Part shown: piece after piece, positions 32,162 through 38,655 of the stretch | Layout: every line of letters starts with the position of its first letter | How positions within the stretch are numbered: the first letter of the stretch is position 1 | NCBI GenBank assembly: GCA_031288005.1 | Contig: JAITSE010000022.1 | Span: 1 to 39,388, forward strand | Reading direction: 5' to 3' | DNA length: 39,388 nucleotides | Source: Treponema sp. | Lineage (GTDB): Bacteria > Spirochaetota > Spirochaetia > Treponematales > Breznakiellaceae | The notes under the pieces: generated by a model | Seen by the model: only the letters and a program-made list of their open reading frames with translations | Databases searched by the model: none | What the model was told of the DNA's origin: nothing | Made by a program: the position numbers and the translations under genes

Positions 32162-33478
32162 ATGGGTTCTTACATCCCGAATACCGAAGCCGGGCGGCGG
32201 GCCATGCTCGAAGCCATGGGCAGAAGCTCCATTGACGAACTGTTCGCGGCCATTCCAAAAGAGGTCATGGTCAAAGAACTGCGCCTGCCTTCTGGAATGT
32301 CAGAAATGGAAACGGAGCGGAAGATCCGCGCCCTGGCGGGGGAAAACAAGGTTTTCCCCGTGTGTTTCCGGGGCGCGGGCGCGTACCGCCACTACATTCC
32401 CGCGGCGGTCAAACGGATTACCGCCAACGAGAGTTTTATTACCGCTTACACGCCTTACCAGGCGGAAATCAGCCAGGGCATACTTCAATCCATATTTGAA
32501 TACCAGAGTATGATCTGCGAACTCACCGGCCTTGATGTTTCCAACGCTTCGGTTTATGACGGGGCAAGCGCCGCGGCGGAAGCGGTGAATATGTGCCGGG
32601 AACGCGGCGGAAACGGCGTGTATATCTCCGCCGCCGCCCACCCCCAGGTCATCGAAACCGTCAAAACTTACTGTCACGGCAGCGGCGTTCCTGTCGCCCT
32701 CGTTCCCTTTGACGGAGACGGCAAAACCGATCTAGCCGCGCTGGAGCAAGCCCTGGCCGGCGGTCAGGCCGCCTGTTTCTACCTTCAGAACCCGAACTTC
32801 TTCGGTCTCATAGAGGACGCCCCCAAAGCCGCTGAAATCGTACACGCCGCGGGAGCCCTGCTTGTGGAAGGGATAAATCCCATGTCCCTGGGAATACTGG
32901 AAAGCCCCGGCATACACGGCGCGGACATCGCTGTAGGCGAAGGCCAGCCCCTGGGCCTGCCTCTGGCCTTCGGCGGCCCTTACTTGGGCTTCATGGCCTG
33001 CAAAAGCGCCCTTATGCGGAGGCTGCCTGGCAGGATAGTTGGCGAAACTATCGACGCCAAAGGGGAACGGGCCTTTGTGCTGACCCTCCAGGCTAGGGAA
33101 CAGCATATACGCCGGGAAAAAGCGTCCAGCAACCTGTGTTCCAACGAGGCCCTTTGCGCCCTTACCGCGGCGGTATACCTCTCGGTGATGGGGGAGGCGG
33201 GATTCGTCGAGGCCGCCCGGCAATGCCATGCCAAGGCGGTCTACGCGGCCCGGGGAATTTCCGCGCTTCCGGGTTTTTCGCTTGTCTTCGGCGGCGAGTT
33301 CTTCAACGAGTTCGTCACGCATTGCCCCGCCCCGGAAAAGACGCTCCGCCTTCTTGAGGAGCGCGGCATCCTCGGCGGCTATCCCCTGCCGGGAAACCGC
33401 ATTCTCTGGTGCGTCACCGAGGTAAATACGAAAGAGGAAATAGACGAGCTCATTGCTATTCTCAGGGAGCGGGGCTGA
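32162..33478 (+). CDS. gcvPA: Glycine dehydrogenase (decarboxylating) subunit 1
   Basis: This is the N-terminal half (438 residues) of a split P protein. Blocks: YIPNTEAGRRAMLEAMG, FRGAGAYRHYIPAAVKRI, AYTPYQAEISQG, YQSMICELTGLDVSNASVYDG (two blocks), FYLQNPNFFG, GEGQPLGLPLAFGGPYLGF (two blocks), and a closing LVFGGEFFNEFV. ATG 32162 has gggagg upstream; an ORF from 32093 would extend into gcvH. Subunit 2 (gcvPB), which carries the PLP lysine, is not in this window; it must lie elsewhere for the enzyme to work. Confidence 0.94.
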   Translation: MGSYIPNTEAGRRAMLEAMGRSSIDELFAAIPKEVMVKELRLPSGMSEMETERKIRALAGENKVFPVCFRGAGAYRHYIPAAVKRITANESFITAYTPYQAEISQGILQSIFEYQSMICELTGLDVSNASVYDGASAAAEAVNMCRERGGNGVYISAAAHPQVIETVKTYCHGSGVPVALVPFDGDGKTDLAALEQALAGGQAACFYLQNPNFFGLIEDAPKAAEIVHAAGALLVEGINPMSLGILESPGIHGADIAVGEGQPLGLPLAFGGPYLGFMACKSALMRRLPGRIVGETIDAKGERAFVLTLQAREQHIRREKASSNLCSNEALCALTAAVYLSVMGEAGFVEAARQCHAKAVYAARGISALPGFSLVFGGEFFNEFVTHCPAPEKTLRLLEERGILGGYPLPGNRILWCVTEVNTKEEIDELIAILRERG

Positions 33479-33483
33479 AACCG

Positions 33484-33516
33484 GAGACCGCACGCGGTCT
33501 CATCTTGCGGTTTTTT
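33484..33516 (+). terminator. Hairpin after gcvPA
   Basis: gagaccgc (33484-33491) and gcggtctc (33494-33501) form a perfect hairpin, followed by atcttgcggtttttt. It is probably a terminator, although the same arms also belong to the palindrome family. Confidence 0.55.
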
Positions 33517-33539
33517 GAAATCCGCCGTATATTCTAAGG

Positions 33540-33731
33540 ATGAACAGCTTTATAAAAGGCATGGGAAGTCTAAATTTATTCCCGCCTTCCCAGGAAAAGA
33601 TCGAAACAACTCCGAATTCGGCCTGGTATGCCGTTGGCAGCGCTTTTCGGGCTGCCGGAAACAATTTAAGGACCGCAATGTATGAGGAAGCAGGAAGAAT
33701 CTCTCGTCCCGCCCCAAAACAGCAACGTTGA
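33540..33731 (+). CDS. Small protein paired with DUF2335 gene (63 aa)
   Basis: A short protein (MNSFIKGMGSLNLFPP start, then WYAVGSAFRAAGNNLR) without signal peptide. It overlaps the DUF2335 gene by 50 nt in a different frame. I recall similar small proteins beside DUF2335 genes, but it has no known function. It may be a partner or regulator. There is little else to say from sequence. Confidence 0.62.
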   Translation: MNSFIKGMGSLNLFPPSQEKIETTPNSAWYAVGSAFRAAGNNLRTAMYEEAGRISRPAPKQQR

Positions 33732-34059
33732 ACTTCAGGCATTACTGGCCCGGCAGGAATTTTTTTCCGGCCCGCTGCCGCCGCCGGAGGTCTTAAAGGT
33801 GTATGGAGAGATAGACGCCGGTTACCCGGAACGGTTAATGAAAATGGCGGAGGCTCATGCCGCCGCCGATGTTCATAAAAAGTACAAAGAACCATTTAAT
33901 GTTACCCTCGGACAGATTTTGTCGTTCACGTTGGGCTTAACTGGCTTCGGATTAAGCGCCCTTTTTGCCCTAAAAGGGCTGGAAACTGGAGCAATAGCCG
34001 CCGCCATCGGCGGAGTGGCCCCTATAATTATCGCCGCAACCGGAAACTTGCGAAAATAG
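33682..34059 (+). CDS. DUF2335-family membrane protein
   Basis: The 125-residue protein has the DUF2335 signature: FFSGPLPPPEVLKVYGEI, then GYPERLMKMAEAHA, and two hydrophobic helices near the C-terminus (LSFTLGLTGFGLSALFAL and GAIAAAIGGVAPIIIAA). DUF2335 proteins are small predicted inner-membrane proteins of unknown role, often on mobile elements or in variable regions. Its start lies inside the preceding gene. The pair sits just after the gcv operon where gcvPB would be expected. Confidence 0.8.
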   Translation: MRKQEESLVPPQNSNVELQALLARQEFFSGPLPPPEVLKVYGEIDAGYPERLMKMAEAHAAADVHKKYKEPFNVTLGQILSFTLGLTGFGLSALFALKGLETGAIAAAIGGVAPIIIAATGNLRK

Positions 34060-34177
34060 CGCTCATTGTCCCCCTTAATCCGCGCCGGGCTTTTTAGACC
34101 CGGAATTTTGTCCGCATCTGTGGACCCTTATCTTTAGTCCCCAGCTTGCTGAAAACCCCGCGCGCTTATTTCCCTAA

Positions 34178-34286
34178 CCTGGGCTTTAGTCAGCCCCCTG
34201 ACTAAGCCCAGGTCTGACCCCTGCGGACAGGTCCGCAGCCAGCAGTTTGCTACGCAAACTGCCAAGCAAACCGCGCAGCGGTTTGC
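34178..34286. repeat. Four hairpins in the gap before the porin gene
   Basis: The gap 34060-34395 holds no gene. Hairpins: a 15-bp gggctttagtcag-type stem (34178-34193 with 34198-34212), ctgcggac/gtccgcag (34221-34238), gcagtttgc/gcaaactgc (34242-34262) and gcaaaccgc/gcggtttgc (34266-34286). aggtctgaccc occurs twice around them, and ggtctgacc also occurs inside both lipoprotein genes. Confidence 0.88.
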
Positions 34287-34395
34287 AGGTCTGACCCTCC
34301 GCCTCCGAAATCCGCTGACTATGGTTCTTTAACTCTGTATTGAATGGATTTTATGTCAAAAAAAGCTAAAAAACGTAAAATTTTTAAAATAGGTA

Positions 34396-34424
34396 TTGAC
34401 TACTGTTATAAATGATGGTATTCT
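34396..34424 (+). promoter_or_regulatory. Sigma-70 promoter of the porin gene
   Basis: TTGACT (34396-34401) and TATTCT (34419-34424) are separated by 17 nt in an AT-rich stretch. Confidence 0.7.
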
Positions 34425-34537
34425 TTTTTGTATATATTAGGGTAAAGTCCGCTGAAATGCGGATTCCATACCCGCAAACGGGGAAGCAGGCGGACGTTGT
34501 CCGTTTTCCCTACACGTTTTTTGTTTAAGGAGGATAT
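34425..34537 (+). promoter_or_regulatory. Structured 5' leader of the porin gene (about 110 nt)
   Basis: Between the promoter and ATG 34538 are cggac-gtt-gtccg inside a gggaag..ttttccc outer stem (34481-34510), a cccgc..gcggg-like step, and finally AAGGAGG before ATG. It does not match a riboswitch I know. It may affect mRNA stability or sRNA binding. Confidence 0.5.
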
Positions 34538-35902
34538 ATGAAAAAATTACTAATTTTTTCACTAGTATTCGCTCTTGCATCCGCGCTTGTTGTCGCTGAA
34601 GTAAACATTTCCGCAGGCGCGGGCGCCGCGTTTGTGCCCGTTGGCGCTCTGATGCAGGACGGCACGACGGAGGTTGTAACCGGTTTTGGAAGGAACGGGG
34701 CTGGCGAGCTGAATTTTGAATTCAACATTGAGGGTACAACCGAAAGCGGCAGGGCCGGCTACAAGGGCGACTTACGTTTCAGAAACTCTGGTTTCGCACT
34801 TGGGGATAACCTCAAACTCTGGATCAAGCCATTGGATATAATCCAGATTGAAGCCGGCAAGTACGTGAACGACGTTCTTCGCGGAAAGGTTGGCAAGGGC
34901 GACTGGTACGGAGACTACCTGACGTTTCTCGGAAGACCCGGAGAAGACGCTATCTTCACGAGAATCAACAACACCGGCATGGGAACGTCGGCGGTTGTAA
35001 CTCCCGTAGAGGGTCTAACCATTTTCGCCGGTCTTAAAGACATCGCCGCTCTGAATGCGAAGCCCGGTAACAACTCGGATGTAAAAGCGCAGTATGTCTG
35101 GCAGAATATTCAGGCTGGCGCCGGTTTCGCCATTCCTGGCATCGGCCTTGTCCGTGCCCAGTATTACGGCCAAAAACCCCCGCTCTACACCAAGGCAAGC
35201 ACATCAACAGTATATGAAATAGACAACGAAAAAGGAACGTTGGTCCCAAAAACAATTACTACAGATGATTCTTTTAATCCTACCTTCGCTCAGTTGGCTT
35301 TTGCCCTTACCGCGGTTGAGGGCCTTACCTTTGACGTGGGCGCAAAATACTACCTGCCTATTAAGGATCCGAATACGGTGGTTCACGCCCTGTTTGATAA
35401 AAAGGCAGATGGTGTGACTGATGAGACATATAACGGAACGGTTAAAGGCCTTACCTATAACGGCGGCATTGCTCCCGCTCTGGGCGCTAAATACGCATCC
35501 GGCCCAATTTCGTTAAACTTTATCCTTGACTTCCTTATCGGGAAGAGTTTCTCCTATGATACCACTGGTACCACCTTAAAGTCGACAGAGGGCCTCAAAG
35601 TGCAGTCATATCTCTCCTTTAACTATGCCATCAACGACATCTTTGCCGCACAGGTTGAAGGCGGTTTTGACTATAAGGGCAAAGATAAAGACAAGGACGA
35701 CAAAGAAATCAAAGATACCGACTACCAAGCCTACGGCATTGGCGTGGGTCTCCAGACCACCGTCACGCCCGGAGCGACCATAAAGACCGGCGTTACCTAT
35801 ACCGGCACCAACAAAAAGACTCTTAAGGATGACGGTACAGAAGATAAAGCGGTAATCACCGGCGCCATCAGCATACCGGTTATTTTCTCGGTTTCCTTCT
35901 AA
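34538..35902 (+). CDS. Outer-membrane beta-barrel porin-like protein
   Basis: A typical signal peptide (MKKLLIFSLVFALASALVVA-E) precedes about 430 residues of alternating beta-strands with aromatic residues at strand ends and Gly/Asp-rich loops. It resembles treponeme major outer-membrane porin-like proteins. Lys/Asp-rich loop segments (KGKDKDKDDKEIKD) are probably surface-exposed. The end (GAISIPVIFSVSF) has a terminal Phe, typical of barrel proteins recognised by BamA. It has a strong RBS (AAGGAGG), its own promoter and its own terminator, consistent with high expression. Confidence 0.85.
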   Translation: MKKLLIFSLVFALASALVVAEVNISAGAGAAFVPVGALMQDGTTEVVTGFGRNGAGELNFEFNIEGTTESGRAGYKGDLRFRNSGFALGDNLKLWIKPLDIIQIEAGKYVNDVLRGKVGKGDWYGDYLTFLGRPGEDAIFTRINNTGMGTSAVVTPVEGLTIFAGLKDIAALNAKPGNNSDVKAQYVWQNIQAGAGFAIPGIGLVRAQYYGQKPPLYTKASTSTVYEIDNEKGTLVPKTITTDDSFNPTFAQLAFALTAVEGLTFDVGAKYYLPIKDPNTVVHALFDKKADGVTDETYNGTVKGLTYNGGIAPALGAKYASGPISLNFILDFLIGKSFSYDTTGTTLKSTEGLKVQSYLSFNYAINDIFAAQVEGGFDYKGKDKDKDDKEIKDTDYQAYGIGVGLQTTVTPGATIKTGVTYTGTNKKTLKDDGTEDKAVITGAISIPVIFSVSF

Positions 35903-35965
35903 GCCGAATCCGGCGCAAGCCTCCCGCGGTTTGAGGACTTCCCTCACCCGGAATGATTAAACGCT

Positions 35966-35998
35966 CCGTCCGGCTCCACAGCCGGACGGATTTTTTTT
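35966..35998 (+). terminator. Rho-independent terminator of the porin gene
   Basis: A perfect 10-bp stem (ccgtccggct with agccggacgg) with loop ccac is followed by a and eight T. Confidence 0.95.
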
Positions 35999-36031
35999 AC
36001 CCCCGCCTGGCTTCCGCAGTCTCATTCATCA

Positions 36032-36061
36032 TTGACAAAATAAATAAGATATAATTACAAT
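36032..36061 (+). promoter_or_regulatory. Promoter of the BrnT/BrnA module
   Basis: TTGACA (36032-36037) and TACAAT (36056-36061) are separated by 18 nt. Two overlapping tataatta strings (36050-36067) could be the BrnA operator. Transcription would begin close to the ATG at 36068. Confidence 0.5.
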
Positions 36062-36067
36062 ATAATT

Positions 36068-36367
36068 ATGGATAGGATATATTTTGTATGGGATGAAGAT
36101 AAGAACCAAAAGAATATTAAAATCCATAGAGTTTCTTTTGAAGAAGCGAAAACAGTTTTTTATGATCCGGCAGCAAAAATAATCTATGACCCGGATCACT
36201 CAAAAGAAGAGGACCGTTTCATCATTTTGGGATTGAGCAAACTATTGAATGTATTAATTGTATGCCGTTGTTATAAAGAGGAAAAAGAACAAATTAGAAT
36301 AATTTCCGCAAGAAAAGCCGCAAAGAGCGAAGAAAAATACTATGGAGAAAATGACAATGAGGGCTGA
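36068..36367 (+). CDS. brnT: BrnT-family toxin
   Basis: The 99-residue protein has BrnT features: IYFVWDEDKNQKNIKIHRVSFEEAKTVFYD (two blocks), HSKEEDRFIILGLS and IRIISARKAAKSEEKYY. BrnT is a RelE-like ribonuclease toxin that stops translation. It overlaps the antitoxin gene. No Shine-Dalgarno is visible before ATG 36068. AT-rich composition sets it apart from the rest of the window. Confidence 0.9.
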   Translation: MDRIYFVWDEDKNQKNIKIHRVSFEEAKTVFYDPAAKIIYDPDHSKEEDRFIILGLSKLLNVLIVCRCYKEEKEQIRIISARKAAKSEEKYYGENDNEG

Positions 36368-36566
36368 ATATGACTTTTCAAAAGCCGAGAAAAATCTGTA
36401 TATACGGAAATTACGGAAACAAATAACCATAAGGCTTGATACAGACACAATAGAGTATTTTAAAAAGCAGGCTGATAATACCGGAATAAAATATCAAAAT
36501 TTAATAAACCTGTATTTATCAGACTGCGTTATGAACGGAAAGACCATAAAAATAGCCTGGAAATGA
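36357..36566 (+). CDS. brnA: BrnA-family antitoxin
   Basis: The protein has the BrnA pattern EYDFSKAEKNLYIRKLRKQITIRLD (two blocks), TIEYFKKQADNTGIKYQNLINLYL (two blocks), a ribbon-helix-helix fold that binds both BrnT and the operator. I prefer ATG 36357 since GGAG lies 9 nt before it; 36342 and 36351 are alternatives. It overlaps brnT by 11 nt. Confidence 0.88.
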   Translation: MRAEYDFSKAEKNLYIRKLRKQITIRLDTDTIEYFKKQADNTGIKYQNLINLYLSDCVMNGKTIKIAWK

Positions 36567-36689
36567 CGAATCCCGGCCCCCCCCTGCCGGCCTCAAGACC
36601 CGTGCGGCCATTCCGCCCCGCTTTGCAGCTCTGCGCCTGTAACGAAGCGCTGGGCGAAAGCATACACGGATAAAAAGGCTTGATACTAT

Positions 36690-36721
36690 GTTAATATACA
36701 TAGTATACTATGTATATTAAC
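36690..36721. promoter_or_regulatory. 32-bp perfect palindromic operator/promoter
   Basis: Bases 36690-36721 are a perfect palindrome (gttaatatacatag-tata-ctatgtatattaac, written in pieces). It spans the -10 TATACT (36704-36709) of a promoter with TTGATA (36680-36685), spacer 18 nt. It lies immediately before the Phd-type antitoxin gene and is the obvious binding site for autoregulation. Confidence 0.85.
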
Positions 36722-36733
36722 AAGGAGAAATGT

Positions 36734-37009
36734 ATGTTGATAGAAACTAAGCAAATGGTCCCCATAACCAGGCTTCAAAAAGAACTTACCCAGACTGTCC
36801 GGGAATTGTCAGATTCTGGAAAGGCCGTACATATATTAAAAAATAATAATATGGAAGCGGTCATGCTTTCCTATGATGAATATGAATATTTAAAAAATAT
36901 TAAAGAAGCATTTGAACAATTTGAGATAAAAAACATGGTGGAAGAAAGGTTGAGAGAATATGATCCCAAGAACAATATTTCATGGGAAAAAATCAGAGAA
37001 GAAATATGA
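36734..37009 (+). CDS. Phd/YefM-family antitoxin
   Basis: The 91-residue protein has a Phd/YefM N-terminal fold (MVPITRLQKELTQTVRELSDSGKAVHILKN in two blocks, AVMLSYDEYEYL) and a helical C-terminus that would bind the toxin. ATG 36734 has AAGGAG upstream. Its stop overlaps the toxin start (ATGA at 37006-37009). The matching toxin is truncated, so this may be an orphan. Confidence 0.87.
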   Translation: MLIETKQMVPITRLQKELTQTVRELSDSGKAVHILKNNNMEAVMLSYDEYEYLKNIKEAFEQFEIKNMVEERLREYDPKNNISWEKIREEI

Positions 37010-37116
37010 GTTTTGAAATTCGATTTATTCCAGAAGCTGCTGAAGATTATACGGCTCTTGATGGAAGCATAAAAAAACAGGTTAATGAGAAGTTGCCCGT
37101 ACCTTTATTTTATTAA
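37006..37116 (+). pseudogene. Truncated RelE/ParE-type toxin
   Basis: ATG 37006 opens MSFEIRFIPEAAEDYTAL and then SIKKQVNEKL, as in full toxins of 85-95 residues, but the frame ends after 36 residues with PVPLFY and TAA. All catalytic C-terminal residues are missing. The break falls where the convergent toxin gene (ending at 37105) begins, suggesting a deletion or recombination joined two modules. Confidence 0.82.
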
Positions 37117-37440
37117 TCTTTGTGTTAATATATCTTGTATATTTCTTCTCGAATCTATTATTAATAATATCGTTACTATATCCTTATCAACCCTATATAT
37201 TATTCTCCAGGGAGATTCTATTATTTGCCGATATTCTTTTATGTTTTTCTTCAGCAATTCAGGCACATAGGCACCTCTATACGGAAAATGGTCCAATGTA
37301 TTTATTTTTGCTTCTATCTTCTCCAATATTTTTAAACCGTTTCGAGGATTATTTTGTAAAATATATGATACAATCTCTCGTAAATCTTTTTTTGCATTAG
37401 CCGTTACATTTACACTATACTTCTTTATTTCTTCAGCCAT
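37105..37440 (-). CDS. RelE/ParE-family toxin
   Basis: The 111-residue protein has the RelE/ParE pattern: AKKDLREIVSYIL, a central GAYVPEL..KNIKEYRQI strand, and SPWRIIYRVDKDIVTILLIIDSRRN (two blocks). It would inhibit translation or gyrase. ATG 37440 has AAGGA upstream (TTG 37446 is also in frame). It overlaps its antitoxin by 8 nt. Confidence 0.88.
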   Translation of the reverse strand: MAEEIKKYSVNVTANAKKDLREIVSYILQNNPRNGLKILEKIEAKINTLDHFPYRGAYVPELLKKNIKEYRQIIESPWRIIYRVDKDIVTILLIIDSRRNIQDILTQRLIK

Positions 37441-37717
37441 TTTCAAGTATTTCCTTTCTTAATTCTGTGAATGCTTTATCCGCTGGCTCTACATTTCCAT
37501 CCTGCATATCTTTTTCGGCAATTTTTATAAGGTTTATTAAGGCGAAAGCATCTTGGGTTTCCTGATATGTTTCTATATCAACTAAAACAGCCCGAGCTTC
37601 CCCATTTTGAGTAATGACAATAGGATTTTTCCTTTCATTTACATATTTCATCATTTCAGCCGCATTGGTTTTTATATAAGAGATAGGTTTTATATCATTT
37701 TTCAAATTTATTGCCAT
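37433..37717 (-). CDS. Phd/YefM-family antitoxin
   Basis: The 94-residue protein begins KPISYIKTNAAEMMKYVNER, then PIVITQNGEARAVLVDIETYQET, both typical of YefM/Phd antitoxins. It neutralises the overlapping toxin and represses the operon. GGAGG lies before the ATG (37717), and the promoter lies at 37737-37765. Confidence 0.9.
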   Translation of the reverse strand: MAINLKNDIKPISYIKTNAAEMMKYVNERKNPIVITQNGEARAVLVDIETYQETQDAFALINLIKIAEKDMQDGNVEPADKAFTELRKEILENG

Positions 37718-37736
37718 ATTTTCCTCCAGTATTTAT

Positions 37737-37765
37737 ATAATATTATATTTGGACTGGTGTATCAA
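37737..37765 (-). promoter_or_regulatory. Promoter of the second Phd/ParE module
   Basis: On the minus strand, TTGATA (37760-37765) and TATTAT (37737-37742) are separated by 17 nt just before the antitoxin start. Confidence 0.65.
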
Positions 37766-37804
37766 GTGTTTTTTATATTTTCCCAGAAAAATTTTAGGCC
37801 AATT

Positions 37805-37984
37805 GCACATAACGATTCCGGCTGTTTACGACATTTTGGCCCGCCCATAAAGCAATTCGTAGCATTGCGGCGGGCCAAAATGTGGCGGAGAAAAACCGCA
37901 GTCGGGCGTTAGCCCGACTGCGGTTTTTCGTAGCCCAAGCCGCCTACTGGCGGCGAAGCGTAAACAGTCCTGTTATGCGATGTG
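37805..37984. repeat. Large multi-hairpin palindrome, attC-like
   Basis: Outer arms gcacataacg..ctgtttacg (37805-37830) and cgtaaacag..gttatgcg (37959-37979) are mostly complementary. Inside are three further hairpins: cattttggcccgcc with its complement (37832-37845 / 37869-37882), an 18-bp stem with loop gtta (37890-37929), and gccgcc-tact-ggcggc (37939-37954). The ataac / gttat ends and folded form resemble integron attC sites, which are known in Treponema denticola, and TA modules are typical cassettes. No integrase is seen here. The 18-bp stem could act as a two-way terminator. Confidence 0.6.
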
Positions 37985-37995
37985 TCCATGCTCTT

Positions 37996-38655
37996 TTAAT
38001 CAGGCTGATTTTCCCAATATTCTCTTATACCTCTGAAATAATCAATCCGTTGAGTAATTTTTGCTATTTCATTTGGATAAAATAAATCCAAAGTATCGCA
38101 TAATTGCAACATCCATTTCTTTTGTGTATTCTCCATGTTAATTTTTATAATATTCGAATTGGCTATTTGAATTTGTCCCCAGCCCAATGCGCCTAACGTT
38201 AAACACGACCAATCAAGATATTCTATTGGAACAAATACACAATTATCAAATGTGAGTCTATCTTCTACTGTCTTGTATGAGACCAGCAGAAGAACAAAAT
38301 AATTTTTGTTGTCACCATAAAACCGCGCTAAACGTTCAATCGAAGTGAGATTAGGCATATTGAAATTAGTATTACGATTATGTGTTTTAATATCAACAAC
38401 ATAATAATTTCTGGCTATATCTTCAAACGCCAGATCAGCCATTGAGCGCCGCGCAAAAGACGTATTTATATTTTTTACTAATTCACTCGGAAGACATTTT
38501 ACGATGTTCTTTTCCAAAAATCCCTGAATCGCATCTCCTACAGCACGGGGACTATTCACCGTGTTGTAATTCATTAATTGATTACAGTTTAATAAAGCAC
38601 TAACGGTATTCTCAATTTTCGTACGAATTTTTGATATAAACAATTTACTTTCCAT
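37996..38655 (-). CDS. Type II restriction endonuclease (PD-(D/E)XK fold)
   Basis: The 219-residue protein lies directly after a DNA methyltransferase gene and overlaps it by 11 nt. The segment ADLAFEDIARNYYVVDIKTHN fits a PD-(D/E)XK nuclease: Asp in ADLAF, then D-I-K as the (D/E)xK pair, reminiscent of EcoRV/HincII-type VDIKT. The rest (IERLARFYGDNKNYFVLLLVSY) looks like the nuclease core. It would cut DNA at a site protected by the partner methylase. The recognition sequence cannot be read from sequence. Confidence 0.75.
   Translation of the reverse strand: MESKLFISKIRTKIENTVSALLNCNQLMNYNTVNSPRAVGDAIQGFLEKNIVKCLPSELVKNINTSFARRSMADLAFEDIARNYYVVDIKTHNRNTNFNMPNLTSIERLARFYGDNKNYFVLLLVSYKTVEDRLTFDNCVFVPIEYLDWSCLTLGALGWGQIQIANSNIIKINMENTQKKWMLQLCDTLDLFYPNEIAKITQRIDYFRGIREYWENQPD

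Noticed and set aside
34425..34537. Known riboswitch in the porin leader
   Set aside because: No match to the consensus elements I know; kept only as a structured leader.
37737..37995. Integron integrase or complete cassette array
   Set aside because: No tyrosine recombinase is encoded in the window, and only one attC-like site is visible.
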